Virus record (IMG/VR): IMGVR_UViG_3300044858_002105
Location: 1-20,638 of that record
DNA: 20,638 nucleotides
Source of the DNA: a virus
Strand: one strand, 5' to 3'
This document shows, in pieces, positions 1 through 6,108 of the stretch. Under the pieces are notes generated by a model. The model was not told the origin of the DNA, did no database searches, and worked only from the letters and a program-made list of their open reading frames with translations. Within the stretch, counting starts at the first letter, position 1. The number at the start of each line of letters is the position of its first letter. The position numbers and the translations under genes were made by a program.

Positions 1-18
1 ATCATCCTTGCTGAATTT

Positions 19-38
19 TCTAGAGGCCGACTCCTAGA
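19..38. repeat. Small inverted repeat between the first two direct repeats
   Basis: TCTAG at 19-23 pairs with CTAGA at 34-38, with partial extra pairing inside around GGCCGACTC. It occupies the spacer between repeat copies 1 and 2. It may be an integrase core or operator half-site pair, or chance. No tRNA anticodon or T-arm could be folded here. Confidence 0.3.
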
Positions 39-64
39 ATCCTTGCTGAATTTCAGGAAAAAAG

Positions 65-93
65 TTGGCACGGTTCATGCTGTAACAGATAAA
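65..93 (+). promoter_or_regulatory. Candidate sigma70-like promoter for the early region
   Basis: TTGGCA at 65-70 (5/6 match to TTGACA) is followed after 17 bp by GATAAA at 88-93 (4/6 match to TATAAT). It lies about 60 bp upstream of the integrase ATG, inside the repeat array. A host promoter at the left end is expected for a phage that encodes its own RNA polymerase further down. The role is inferred from spacing and position only. Confidence 0.4.
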
Positions 94-155
94 AAATTCT
101 TCAAAAAAAATCCTTGCCAAACTTTTATGACACGAATACCCTGATCTCGTTACAA

Positions 156-1184
156 ATGGCTACAATCAACCAACGTCCAACAGGCAGCTTCCAAGTTTCC
201 GTCATGCTGAGAGGCAAGCGGTTTCGCAAGGACTTCCGCACTAAGCAGGAAGCTGAGATATTTCTAGCGGAACTAAACCTCAACCGTTTGCGTGGCGTGG
301 TGGCTCACCCGACTGCGGCTGCTGCTGCTCGTCCTCGTCTGTGGCGTGAGCTTCAGTCTGAAGTAATGAAGCGGTGCTGGCAGGGAACCAAGGGGGAAAA
401 CACTGCTCGCATCAACAGCAACTCCGTGGTGACGTTTTTTGGCTCTGAGGCTGAATACGCTTTGATCGAAGAATCCGATGTGGACGCTTTTGTGGAGTAT
501 CTTCGTTCTTCTGGTAAAACCCCTGCAACCACTAACCGTCATTTGTCTGCCCTCTCCAAGATGCTCAGCTATGCCAAGCAACGTGGATGGCTTGACAAGT
601 CTTTGGTAATCTCACGAGAGGAGGAGAAGAACAATCGCTTGCGGTGGCTTACAGATGACGAGGAGGAGATTCTGCTTCTAGAAACCAACGCAATGCCTAA
701 CAAGAAAATCTACGCTGATTTGTGGGCTTTCCTGATTGACACTGGTGCTCGTGTAGGAGAGGCACTGAAACTTAGCTGGAAGGATGTTGATTTTGAAAAT
801 CGCAAGGTGACGTTTCGGGATACCAAGAACGGTGATGACCGGACACTTCCGATGACCAAACGAGTGTTTGAAATCCTTGACCACAATAAAAGGACACGAC
901 TTGGCCCTCCGTTCAGGGTGTCTCAGCCGAGCGTTAATTATGTGTGGCAGCTAGTCAAAGCACGCATGGGGCTGCTTTCCGACCCTGAGTTTGTTCCTCA
1001 CGCTTTGAGGCACACTTGTGCTTCTAGACTTGTCCAGCGAAACATTCCCTTGTTCACTGTAATGAAGTTTCTAGGACACAAATCTTTCCAAATAACGCAA
1101 AGATATGCTCATCTTGCTGCATCCAATCTCTCTGAAGCTGTCGAGGCTTTGGAACAACCCACAAACCAAAACCAAAATGTATAA
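156..1184 (+). CDS. int: Tyrosine site-specific integrase
   Basis: A tyrosine recombinase of 342 residues that would integrate or excise the phage genome at an att site. The N-terminal arm-binding-like segment begins MATINQRPTG, followed by a SAM-like core-binding domain (about residues 60-145) and the catalytic domain. The active-site set is complete: R199 in GARVGEALKLSW, K224 in the DTKNGD hairpin, H282 and R285 in HALRHT, H308 in LGHKS, and nucleophile Y317 in QRYAHL. ATG at 156 is chosen because the family-like sequence begins there; an upstream TTG at 114 adds 14 unremarkable residues and overlaps a direct repeat. The last 8 bases overlap the next small gene. No excisionase or repressor is recognisable nearby. 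Identification is firm; the att site is unknown. Confidence 0.93.
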   Translation: MATINQRPTGSFQVSVMLRGKRFRKDFRTKQEAEIFLAELNLNRLRGVVAHPTAAAAARPRLWRELQSEVMKRCWQGTKGENTARINSNSVVTFFGSEAEYALIEESDVDAFVEYLRSSGKTPATTNRHLSALSKMLSYAKQRGWLDKSLVISREEEKNNRLRWLTDDEEEILLLETNAMPNKKIYADLWAFLIDTGARVGEALKLSWKDVDFENRKVTFRDTKNGDDRTLPMTKRVFEILDHNKRTRLGPPFRVSQPSVNYVWQLVKARMGLLSDPEFVPHALRHTCASRLVQRNIPLFTVMKFLGHKSFQITQRYAHLAASNLSEAVEALEQPTNQNQNV

Positions 1185-1329
1185 CGAACCACCTGAAAAC
1201 GATACCACTGTAACGGTCATTGCCGTTATCCTTACTACCTTGCTGTCCCTGTTCATGCGTTTAGGGACGGTGTTTCTTGGCACTGTTGTTGCCGTCTGGA
1301 CACTACGATGGATGGGGGTGACGGTATGA
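1177..1329 (+). CDS. Small hydrophobic membrane protein, unknown
   Basis: A 50-residue ORF whose ATG overlaps the integrase stop (ATGTATAA). After a short polar N-terminus (MYNEPPENDT) nearly all of it is hydrophobic: TVTVIAVILTTLLSLF and LGTVFLGTVVAVWTL, consistent with two short membrane passes or a hairpin. It ends in a 4-base ATGA overlap with the next gene, which favours translational coupling and a real gene. The size would fit a small holin-like or early membrane-targeting peptide, but nothing identifies it. The function is not assigned. Confidence 0.5.
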   Translation: MYNEPPENDTTVTVIAVILTTLLSLFMRLGTVFLGTVVAVWTLRWMGVTV

Positions 1330-1571
1330 GTGTTTTGTGGTGCGAGAAGCAAACCGAAGACACGCTTCAGCTTTTGAAGTCAAGGAATTTCCTTCTGTCT
1401 TTTGAAAACAAACAACTCCGTGACCGTGTTTTTTCCTTGGAACGTAGAGTCAATGAGCTAGAAATGAGGCTTACCAAAAATGACCAAGACCGAAATGAGA
1501 ACGGTGATGGCTCTGGACAAAATCCTATCTTATCACCCAGCGGAGAAACACAGCTTCAATGGGGTTTCTGA
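1326..1571 (+). CDS. Small coiled-coil protein, unknown
   Basis: 81 residues from ATG 1326, which overlaps the preceding stop as ATGA. Residues about 12-55 have heptad-like leucines and charged residues (LQLLKSRNFLLSFENKQLRD, then RVFSLERRVNELEMRL) typical of a dimeric coiled coil. A polar tail (KNDQDRNENGDGSGQN) follows. An earlier ATG at 1308 adds six residues, but the ATGA junction is preferred. There is no membrane segment, so it is not a standard Rz. It could be an early regulator or an oligomerising accessory protein. Confidence 0.5.
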   Translation: MSVLWCEKQTEDTLQLLKSRNFLLSFENKQLRDRVFSLERRVNELEMRLTKNDQDRNENGDGSGQNPILSPSGETQLQWGF

Positions 1572-1728
1572 AGACAAGTGGGACGAACGACTCAAAGTTA
1601 TTGAAGACAAAAAGCAGTTGCTCAAAATCTTCAAAACTTTGGACATTCATCCAAGCTATCTTACGCAAAATGACTACGACAGAATCACGGTTCGACTGCG
1701 AGGAAACTCCTCCTTCCAATACGTATAG
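1480..1728 (+). CDS. Small early protein, unknown
   Basis: 82 residues if ATG 1480 is used; alternative ATGs at 1495 and 1507 shorten it. It overlaps the coiled-coil gene by 92 bases in another frame, or by 65 bases if translation starts at 1507, which may be more realistic. The segment DKWDERLKVIEDKKQLLKIF followed by KTLDIHPSYLTQNDYD looks like folded protein rather than a shadow: charged helix, then a turn and a hydrophobic core. No family is recognised. It lies in an early block between integrase and polymerase. Confidence 0.4.
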   Translation: MTKTEMRTVMALDKILSYHPAEKHSFNGVSEDKWDERLKVIEDKKQLLKIFKTLDIHPSYLTQNDYDRITVRLRGNSSFQYV

Positions 1729-1882
1729 AATCTGTTTTCACCGACCAAAAGGAAACTTAGACGGCTACTTTAAATCAATCCATGTTTCACAACTTCATCT
1801 TGTTCTTCAAACATTGCCTAAACAATGGGTCGCTGTTTGCTATGGAGAAGATGGGTTTCCTCACTTCAGTTTCACCAATTAA
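1670..1882 (+). CDS. Small early protein, unknown
   Basis: 70 residues from ATG 1670, whose context (GCAAAATG) matches other starts here. It overlaps the previous ORF by 59 bases. The part after the overlap, from YRICFHRPKGNLDGYFKSI to WVAVCYGEDGFPHFSF, has alternating hydrophobic and aromatic residues suggesting a small beta-rich fold. No family is recognised. The start is uncertain because the first 19 residues lie entirely in overlap with the upstream gene. It is the last gene before the structured intergenic region. Confidence 0.4.
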   Translation: MTTTESRFDCEETPPSNTYRICFHRPKGNLDGYFKSIHVSQLHLVLQTLPKQWVAVCYGEDGFPHFSFTN

Positions 1883-2047
1883 GCCAACGGAAGCAGACAT
1901 AAAAGTAGCTTGGGGGCTGCTCGTCCGCTAAACCAAAAGCAAAAAAAGAGCCAGCAGAGATTAAGAAAAACTTAACCAATTAAACAAATGGGAGGGGTTT
2001 GCGCCCTTTTTCTCTGCTGGTTCGCCCTTTAATCACACCCACACAAA
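1883..2047 (+). other. Intergenic region with structured RNA potential
   Basis: 165 bases without a gene, between the small early ORFs and the deaminase/polymerase operon. It carries a 13-bp inverted repeat (1948-1960 with 2011-2023, one mismatch), an inner TTAAG-AAAAA-CTTAA hairpin (1961-1975), a G-rich to C-rich pair ending in CCCTTTTTC, and an ATAAAAG motif at 1899-1905. No tRNA is visible. It likely separates two transcription or processing units. Confidence 0.5.
1948..2023 (+). terminator. Long-range hairpin, possible terminator or RNase III-type processing site
   Basis: GAGCCAGCAGAGA (1948-1960) pairs with TCTCTGCTGGTTC (2011-2023) with one mismatch, closing a 50-base loop. The loop itself holds TTAAG/CTTAA (1961-1975) and an AGGG/CCCT stem followed by TTTTTC (about 2005-2011). 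CGCCCTTT occurs both inside and just after the outer stem. A simple terminator has a shorter loop, so processing or a regulatory RNA are alternatives. Confidence 0.4.
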
Positions 2048-2260
2048 ATGAATAAATACCTAGTATGTTACGGAGATGAAGTCGTTGAGCTTGCTGCCAG
2101 CGGCTTGAACAGGAGACAAGCAATCGCCAAAGCTCAGGAGGTAGCTAGTAAGGGACATTCTCGTGTCCGCTTCAGGCTGGAAGACCCTCTCCATCCTTCT
2201 TGGCCCCTTAACTTTGACCTACGAGAAAAAGAAGATGAGCAATCAAACGTCAGCAATTAG
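2048..2260 (+). CDS. Small hypothetical protein
   Basis: 70 residues, ATG in the A-rich context CACACAAAATG with no Shine-Dalgarno. The N-terminus MNKYLVCYGDEVVELAASGL is beta-like. A helix (NRRQAIAKAQEVASKG) and a basic stretch follow, and the tail is highly charged. The last 26 bases overlap the dCMP deaminase start, so the two are probably co-translated. No family is recognised. Confidence 0.6.
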   Translation: MNKYLVCYGDEVVELAASGLNRRQAIAKAQEVASKGHSRVRFRLEDPLHPSWPLNFDLREKEDEQSNVSN

Positions 2261-2687
2261 GCCCAGTTGGGATACGTGGTTCATGGGATTAGCGGCTGTA
2301 ATCGCCGCACGTAGCGAAGACCCACACCAAAAGGTAGGGTGCATAGCCATCCGTTCCGATAACAGCGTGGTGGGGATGGGTTACAACGGTGTTCCATCGG
2401 GCATAGAGATTGATTGGTCAGGCCGAGATGAAAGGCGACCACTGGTTATCCATGCTGAAGCCAACGCTTTGCGCTACGCTAAGCCTGATGAGGTAATGTG
2501 CCTTTACGTCACCCTTCCTCCATGCCCATCCTGCCTGACTCTTATAGCTTCTTATCGTATACCTGTAGTCAGAACTATGTGCGCTTTGGAACAGATGGAT
2601 AAAATGCTCGTGTCAATGGAGATAGCACAGAAATTGGGCATCCAACTCAGCACCTCAGTTCCTAATGGATCAACAAGCTTTAATTGA
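2235..2687 (+). CDS. dCMP deaminase (deoxycytidylate deaminase)
   Basis: A zinc-dependent cytidine-deaminase-fold enzyme of 150 residues, expected to convert dCMP to dUMP and feed dTTP synthesis for phage DNA. The zinc and proton-shuttle motif HAE is at residues 73-75 (HAEANAL). The second zinc motif PPCPSC gives C97 and C100. The GMGYNGVPSG stretch (about residues 47-56) is typical of dCMP deaminases rather than tRNA or nucleoside deaminases. ATG 2235 is chosen over upstream options because homology-like sequence starts there and AAGAAG precedes it. It overlaps the small upstream gene by 26 bases and the RNA polymerase by 23. The family call is strong; substrate specificity is inferred. Confidence 0.85.
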   Translation: MSNQTSAIRPSWDTWFMGLAAVIAARSEDPHQKVGCIAIRSDNSVVGMGYNGVPSGIEIDWSGRDERRPLVIHAEANALRYAKPDEVMCLYVTLPPCPSCLTLIASYRIPVVRTMCALEQMDKMLVSMEIAQKLGIQLSTSVPNGSTSFN

Positions 2688-5076
2688 AAAGCAGCAAGTC
2701 GAAGATGGACGACAACGCTTCTGGAAGAAAATCCGGAATTACGTAAAATTAGGAGAAACAAGCAAAGCTAAGTGGGGGGTTGATATGCTCAACCAAGCTG
2801 TCCCTATTTACGCCAGAGCTTTGAATGCTTGGGTCAGTGATAAACGAATTAAGAAAGCGTCGAACTATTCGTTATTTGTTGCAGTAGCGGATTTGTTGCC
2901 TGAGAACACATTGGCTTTCTTAGGGGCTAAGGAGATTATTAACGGAGTCAGCCAAGGTGAGGCGTTTACTTCCCTTGCTGTAAGCGTAGCTAACTCTATT
3001 GAATTGGAGATATTGTGCCGTAAGTCCAAGAAACAGGTTGGCTCCGTGGAGTGGAGAAAGATAAGCAAGGCAATCCAAGACAACAACTTTTCCGATAAGC
3101 ACAAAGACGAAGAGTTCCGTAAGTTTGTTTACCGCTCAGGTATGGAACCTATCTTGCCTCTTAAATCCAAGGTTCAAATTGGAACGGTGATGCTTCACCT
3201 TTTCAAAGGTAGCACAGGAATTGTGGACTTTATCAATCTCCGCTCCGGAAATAACAAAATGAAAACCTTTGTTACCCTGTCAGATGAGGCTCGCTACTGG
3301 GTCGAAGCGCACACCGGACACTTTGAGATTCTCAGGCCAGTTCGCTACCCCATGATTCAGACTCCGGAACCTTGGCTTCCGCAAACGCTGTTCTCCGGTG
3401 GATACAATGACGAAAAAATCAAGCTGCCCTTGTTAAAGTCGCACAACAAAATACACAAGAAGCTTGCTTTGGAAACCGAGATGCCTGTGGTTATTGAGGC
3501 TGTTAACGCTATGCAAAGCGTTCCTTGGAGGGTAAACAAAGAGGTGCTCAGTGTTGTGGAGACTTACTTTTCCGAGAAGCGTTCCCTTAACGACATCCTT
3601 CCGTTCCACGGATTGCAGGACTTACCGCAAAAGCCTTATGATATTGAGTCCAACGAACTAAGCCGAAGGGAATGGAGACGGAAGGCTCAGGCTGTCTACC
3701 AGCAGAACTACAAGAACAAGTCCAAGTTCCTACTCATTGCCAAGATTCTCCAGACGGCACGGCAGTTTAGCCAGCATGACAAGCTGTTTTTTCCGTGTCA
3801 GTTGGATTTCAGGGGTCGTATGTATTACAGCAACGAGGTATTGCACCCACAAGGCAATGACCTTTCTCGCGGTCTGTTGGAGTTCACGCAGATAAGGCCC
3901 ATTGAAACCGAGGATGATGCTCGCTGGCTTGCCATCAACGGAGCCAACAAGTTTGGCATTGATAAAGTCAACTTTGACTTGCGAGTAAAGTGGGTAAAAG
4001 ACAACCAAGAAAAAATCTTAAACGTCCTTGACGATCCTATCGGGTTTGATTGGTGGACTCAGGCCGACAAGCCTTGGCAATTCCTTGCGTGGTGCTTTGA
4101 CTACGCTCGCTATATCCAAGAGGGATATGGTTACCTGTCTCGTCTTCCGTGCAGTCTTGATGGAACAAACAACGGATTGCAAATCCTGTCGCTGCTTACC
4201 GGAGACAGGAAAACAGCAGAGCTTACCAACGTGCTTCCTAGTGATGATCCTCAAGACGTTTACGAAGTGGTCAGAAAGCGGGTGATAGAGCTTTTGTTGG
4301 TGGATGGAGGTGACATGGCTGTTCGTTTGCTTCAATCCAATATGGTGCGTAGGGAGGTAATCAAAGTTCCGGTGATGGCATTACCCTATGGAATCAAACC
4401 ACACGGAGCAATGGAAGCTGTGGATGCTGCGTTTAGAAAGATCAGCTTTAACGAACCTGATACGTTCAACGAGCTTCCGGAAAACATGAGACGAGACGCT
4501 GCTTTGTATCTCACCAAAGTCATACGTGAAGCGATTGGTCAGCTTCTTACCGAGCCTATTGCGTGCATGAACTGGCTCAAAGACGTAAGCCGTGTTGTTG
4601 CGGAATCCGGACAGCCTGTGAAGTGGATAACCCCTAGCGGTTTTCCTGTCTGTGCCGCTTACATCAAGACACGAGAAATCACCGTATCAACGCGACTTGA
4701 TGCAACACTCATCGACAACCGTTGCGTAGTGGAGGAAACGAAGCAGATCAATGACAAAGCAATCATCCGCGCCATCAGTGCCAACTTTGTTCACAGCTTG
4801 GATGCCAGCATTGCTCACCTCGTTTGCTGCAAAGCCAAGCAATCAGCAATTCACTTTGCCATTGTTCACGATTGTTTTGTTGCCCATGCGTCTGACTTGG
4901 CACGCCTTGCAGAGATTGTAAAGTCTACTTACGTGTCGGTATTCTCTGAAAATCAACTACTTACGTTCTACAAGCAGCTTGTGTGCCAAAACCCAAAAGT
5001 TGCTGAAAATAAATTTTACGAAGTTTGTGATTTTCCGGTTGACCAGATCATGCACTCCAAATACTTTCTCTCCTAG
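2665..5076 (+). CDS. T7-like single-subunit DNA-directed RNA polymerase
   Basis: 803 residues (T7 gp1 is 883). It transcribes the middle and late phage genes from phage promoters. Catalytic elements match T7: D499 in SLDGTNNGLQ (T7 D537), K567 and Y575 in REVIKVPVMALPYG (T7 K631, Y639), H710 in NFVHSLD (T7 H784) and D736 in AIVHDCF (T7 D812). The DFRGR motif (381-385) with HPQGNDLSRGLL is the conserved pre-palm signature. The region between about 651 and 700 corresponds to the promoter specificity loop and is unlike T7, so promoter sequence will differ. The protein ends KYFLS instead of the T7 FAFA foot. It starts inside the deaminase gene (23-base overlap). Very confident. Confidence 0.97.
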   Translation: MDQQALIEKQQVEDGRQRFWKKIRNYVKLGETSKAKWGVDMLNQAVPIYARALNAWVSDKRIKKASNYSLFVAVADLLPENTLAFLGAKEIINGVSQGEAFTSLAVSVANSIELEILCRKSKKQVGSVEWRKISKAIQDNNFSDKHKDEEFRKFVYRSGMEPILPLKSKVQIGTVMLHLFKGSTGIVDFINLRSGNNKMKTFVTLSDEARYWVEAHTGHFEILRPVRYPMIQTPEPWLPQTLFSGGYNDEKIKLPLLKSHNKIHKKLALETEMPVVIEAVNAMQSVPWRVNKEVLSVVETYFSEKRSLNDILPFHGLQDLPQKPYDIESNELSRREWRRKAQAVYQQNYKNKSKFLLIAKILQTARQFSQHDKLFFPCQLDFRGRMYYSNEVLHPQGNDLSRGLLEFTQIRPIETEDDARWLAINGANKFGIDKVNFDLRVKWVKDNQEKILNVLDDPIGFDWWTQADKPWQFLAWCFDYARYIQEGYGYLSRLPCSLDGTNNGLQILSLLTGDRKTAELTNVLPSDDPQDVYEVVRKRVIELLLVDGGDMAVRLLQSNMVRREVIKVPVMALPYGIKPHGAMEAVDAAFRKISFNEPDTFNELPENMRRDAALYLTKVIREAIGQLLTEPIACMNWLKDVSRVVAESGQPVKWITPSGFPVCAAYIKTREITVSTRLDATLIDNRCVVEETKQINDKAIIRAISANFVHSLDASIAHLVCCKAKQSAIHFAIVHDCFVAHASDLARLAEIVKSTYVSVFSENQLLTFYKQLVCQNPKVAENKFYEVCDFPVDQIMHSKYFLS

Positions 5077-5102
5077 CCAGCGATGAGTTGGCTCTTTTAA
5101 AA

Positions 5103-5741
5103 ATGAATAATAAACCTAAGTTCCTTCGTCTCGTCAGCCCAAAAGGGGTGGCTGTTTATCCGAGACTTAACACTCCCTCAACTAAGTTCAAAGAAGAGGG
5201 AGAGTATAGCGTCAAGCTTACTGTTCTTGCCAACGAAGCTGTTGGCTATCTTGAACAGATCAAGGCAGTGGCACGCGAGTTCTATAAAGAGCAGTGCAGT
5301 CTCCTTAAAAAAGAGAAGCTCAAAGTTCATGCGTTCCCTTGGGAAGAAGATGGTGATAAGGTCACCATTAAGTTCTCCAATGTTGCCAAGATCACTGCGA
5401 AAAACGGTCAGACTTATGACCTGAAGGTGGCGTTGCTGGATAGCAAAGGAAGCCCAATCACCGACCTTATTGGTGCGGGTTCGATCCTGAAAGTCGCGGC
5501 TGAAGTTAAGCCGTGGTATGTCCCTGCCCTTGGAGTTGGAGTTTCGCTCCGTCTTCGTGCGGTTCAGGTCATCGACTTGAAGGCTCCTTCGCAACTGGTT
5601 AGTGCTGAGCAGTTCGGTTTTAGCACCGAAGAGCAAGGTTACGTTTCCGGTGGCGAATCCTTTGACGATTCGGTGTTTGGCAAACCCACTGAACAAGAAC
5701 CCTCAACAGGAGAACCTGTTTCCTCTGGTGAGGAGTTCTAG
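5103..5741 (+). CDS. Single-stranded DNA-binding protein, T7 gp2.5-like
   Basis: 212 residues (T7 gp2.5 is 232). It would coat ssDNA and coordinate the replisome. The OB-fold-type core includes KFKEEGEYSVKLTV and KVTIKFSNVAKITAKNG, and the segment GAGSILKVAAEVKPWYVPAL followed by GVGVSLRLRAVQV is characteristic of phage gp2.5/gp32-like SSBs. The C-terminus is acidic and ends in GEEF, matching the T7 rule of an acidic tail with a terminal aromatic residue that contacts the DNA polymerase. ATG 5103 is preferred to an upstream TTG at 5088. The gap to the RNA polymerase is 26 bases. The endonuclease gene overlaps the 3' end. Confidence 0.9.
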   Translation: MNNKPKFLRLVSPKGVAVYPRLNTPSTKFKEEGEYSVKLTVLANEAVGYLEQIKAVAREFYKEQCSLLKKEKLKVHAFPWEEDGDKVTIKFSNVAKITAKNGQTYDLKVALLDSKGSPITDLIGAGSILKVAAEVKPWYVPALGVGVSLRLRAVQVIDLKAPSQLVSAEQFGFSTEEQGYVSGGESFDDSVFGKPTEQEPSTGEPVSSGEEF

Positions 5742-6108
5742 TCCGAAGTATCGCTCAAAGCTGGAAGGTGTAGTCGCTCGACAATTATCGGGTAGCACAG
5801 CCTTCCAATATGAGGGTATTAAGCTGGCCTACGAAGTCCAAGAAATGAGACATTATGTTCCGGACTTCATACTTCCAAATGGGATCTATATCGAAGTAAA
5901 GGGCTACCTAAGATCAGAAGACAGGAAGAAGATGATTTTAGTTAAAAAGCAACACCCTGATATTGACTTGCGGCTCATCTTCCAGCGAGCGAGCAATCGG
6001 ATTTACAAAAAATCGAAAACAACATACGCAGATTGGGCAAGAAAACATGGATTCATTTACTCAGATAACGGACGAGTCCCTAGAGAATGGCTCGTCAACG
6101 CTAGTTAA
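5728..6108 (+). CDS. Endonuclease I (Holliday-junction resolvase), T7 gp3-like
   Basis: A junction-resolving nuclease of the restriction-endonuclease-like fold; in T7 it debranches replicating DNA and degrades host DNA. With GTG 5728 as start the protein is 126 residues (T7: 149). The active site is complete: E13 in RSKLEGVV, D46 in VPDFILPNG, and E56 and K58 in IYIEVKG (T7 E20, D55, E65, K67). LRSEDRKKMILVKKQHPDID and the C-terminal ARKHGFIYSD also align with T7. An open frame extends upstream to ATG 5602, but that would overlap the SSB gene by 140 bases with no conserved sequence, so the short form is preferred. The start is uncertain. It overlaps the primase-helicase by 62 bases. Confidence 0.88.
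   Translation: MRSSSPKYRSKLEGVVARQLSGSTAFQYEGIKLAYEVQEMRHYVPDFILPNGIYIEVKGYLRSEDRKKMILVKKQHPDIDLRLIFQRASNRIYKKSKTTYADWARKHGFIYSDNGRVPREWLVNAS

Larger units (their letters stand above)
4..124. repeat. Left-end direct repeats (iteron-like array, ~35 bp spacing)
   Basis: The 15-mer ATCCTTGCTGAATTT occurs exactly at 4-18 and 39-53. A 12/15 copy lies at 110-124 and a much weaker copy (core TGCTG) at 73-87. The steps are therefore about 35, 34 and 37 bp. The array sits directly upstream of the integrase and the last copy runs into its 5' region. Arm-type integrase sites or binding sites for a regulator are plausible; the array may continue left of the window. The exact repeats are seen directly; the role is inference. 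Confidence 0.6.

Noticed and set aside
19-60. tRNA fragment as attP next to the integrase
   Set aside because: A CTCCTAG loop resembles an anticodon loop, but the flanks do not pair and no T-arm motif follows.
2485-2492. CTGATGAG, the hammerhead ribozyme core motif
   Set aside because: It lies in the deaminase coding frame and no GAAA partner or stems are present around it.
5602-5727. Upstream extension of endonuclease I to ATG 5602
   Set aside because: It would overlap the SSB coding end by 140 bases and adds sequence without resemblance to the family; GTG 5728 fits the T7 N-terminus better, though the start is not proven.
5963-6046. Longer primase-helicase start (TTG 5963)
   Set aside because: ATG 6047 gives the T7-like N-terminus; the extension lies wholly within the endonuclease gene.
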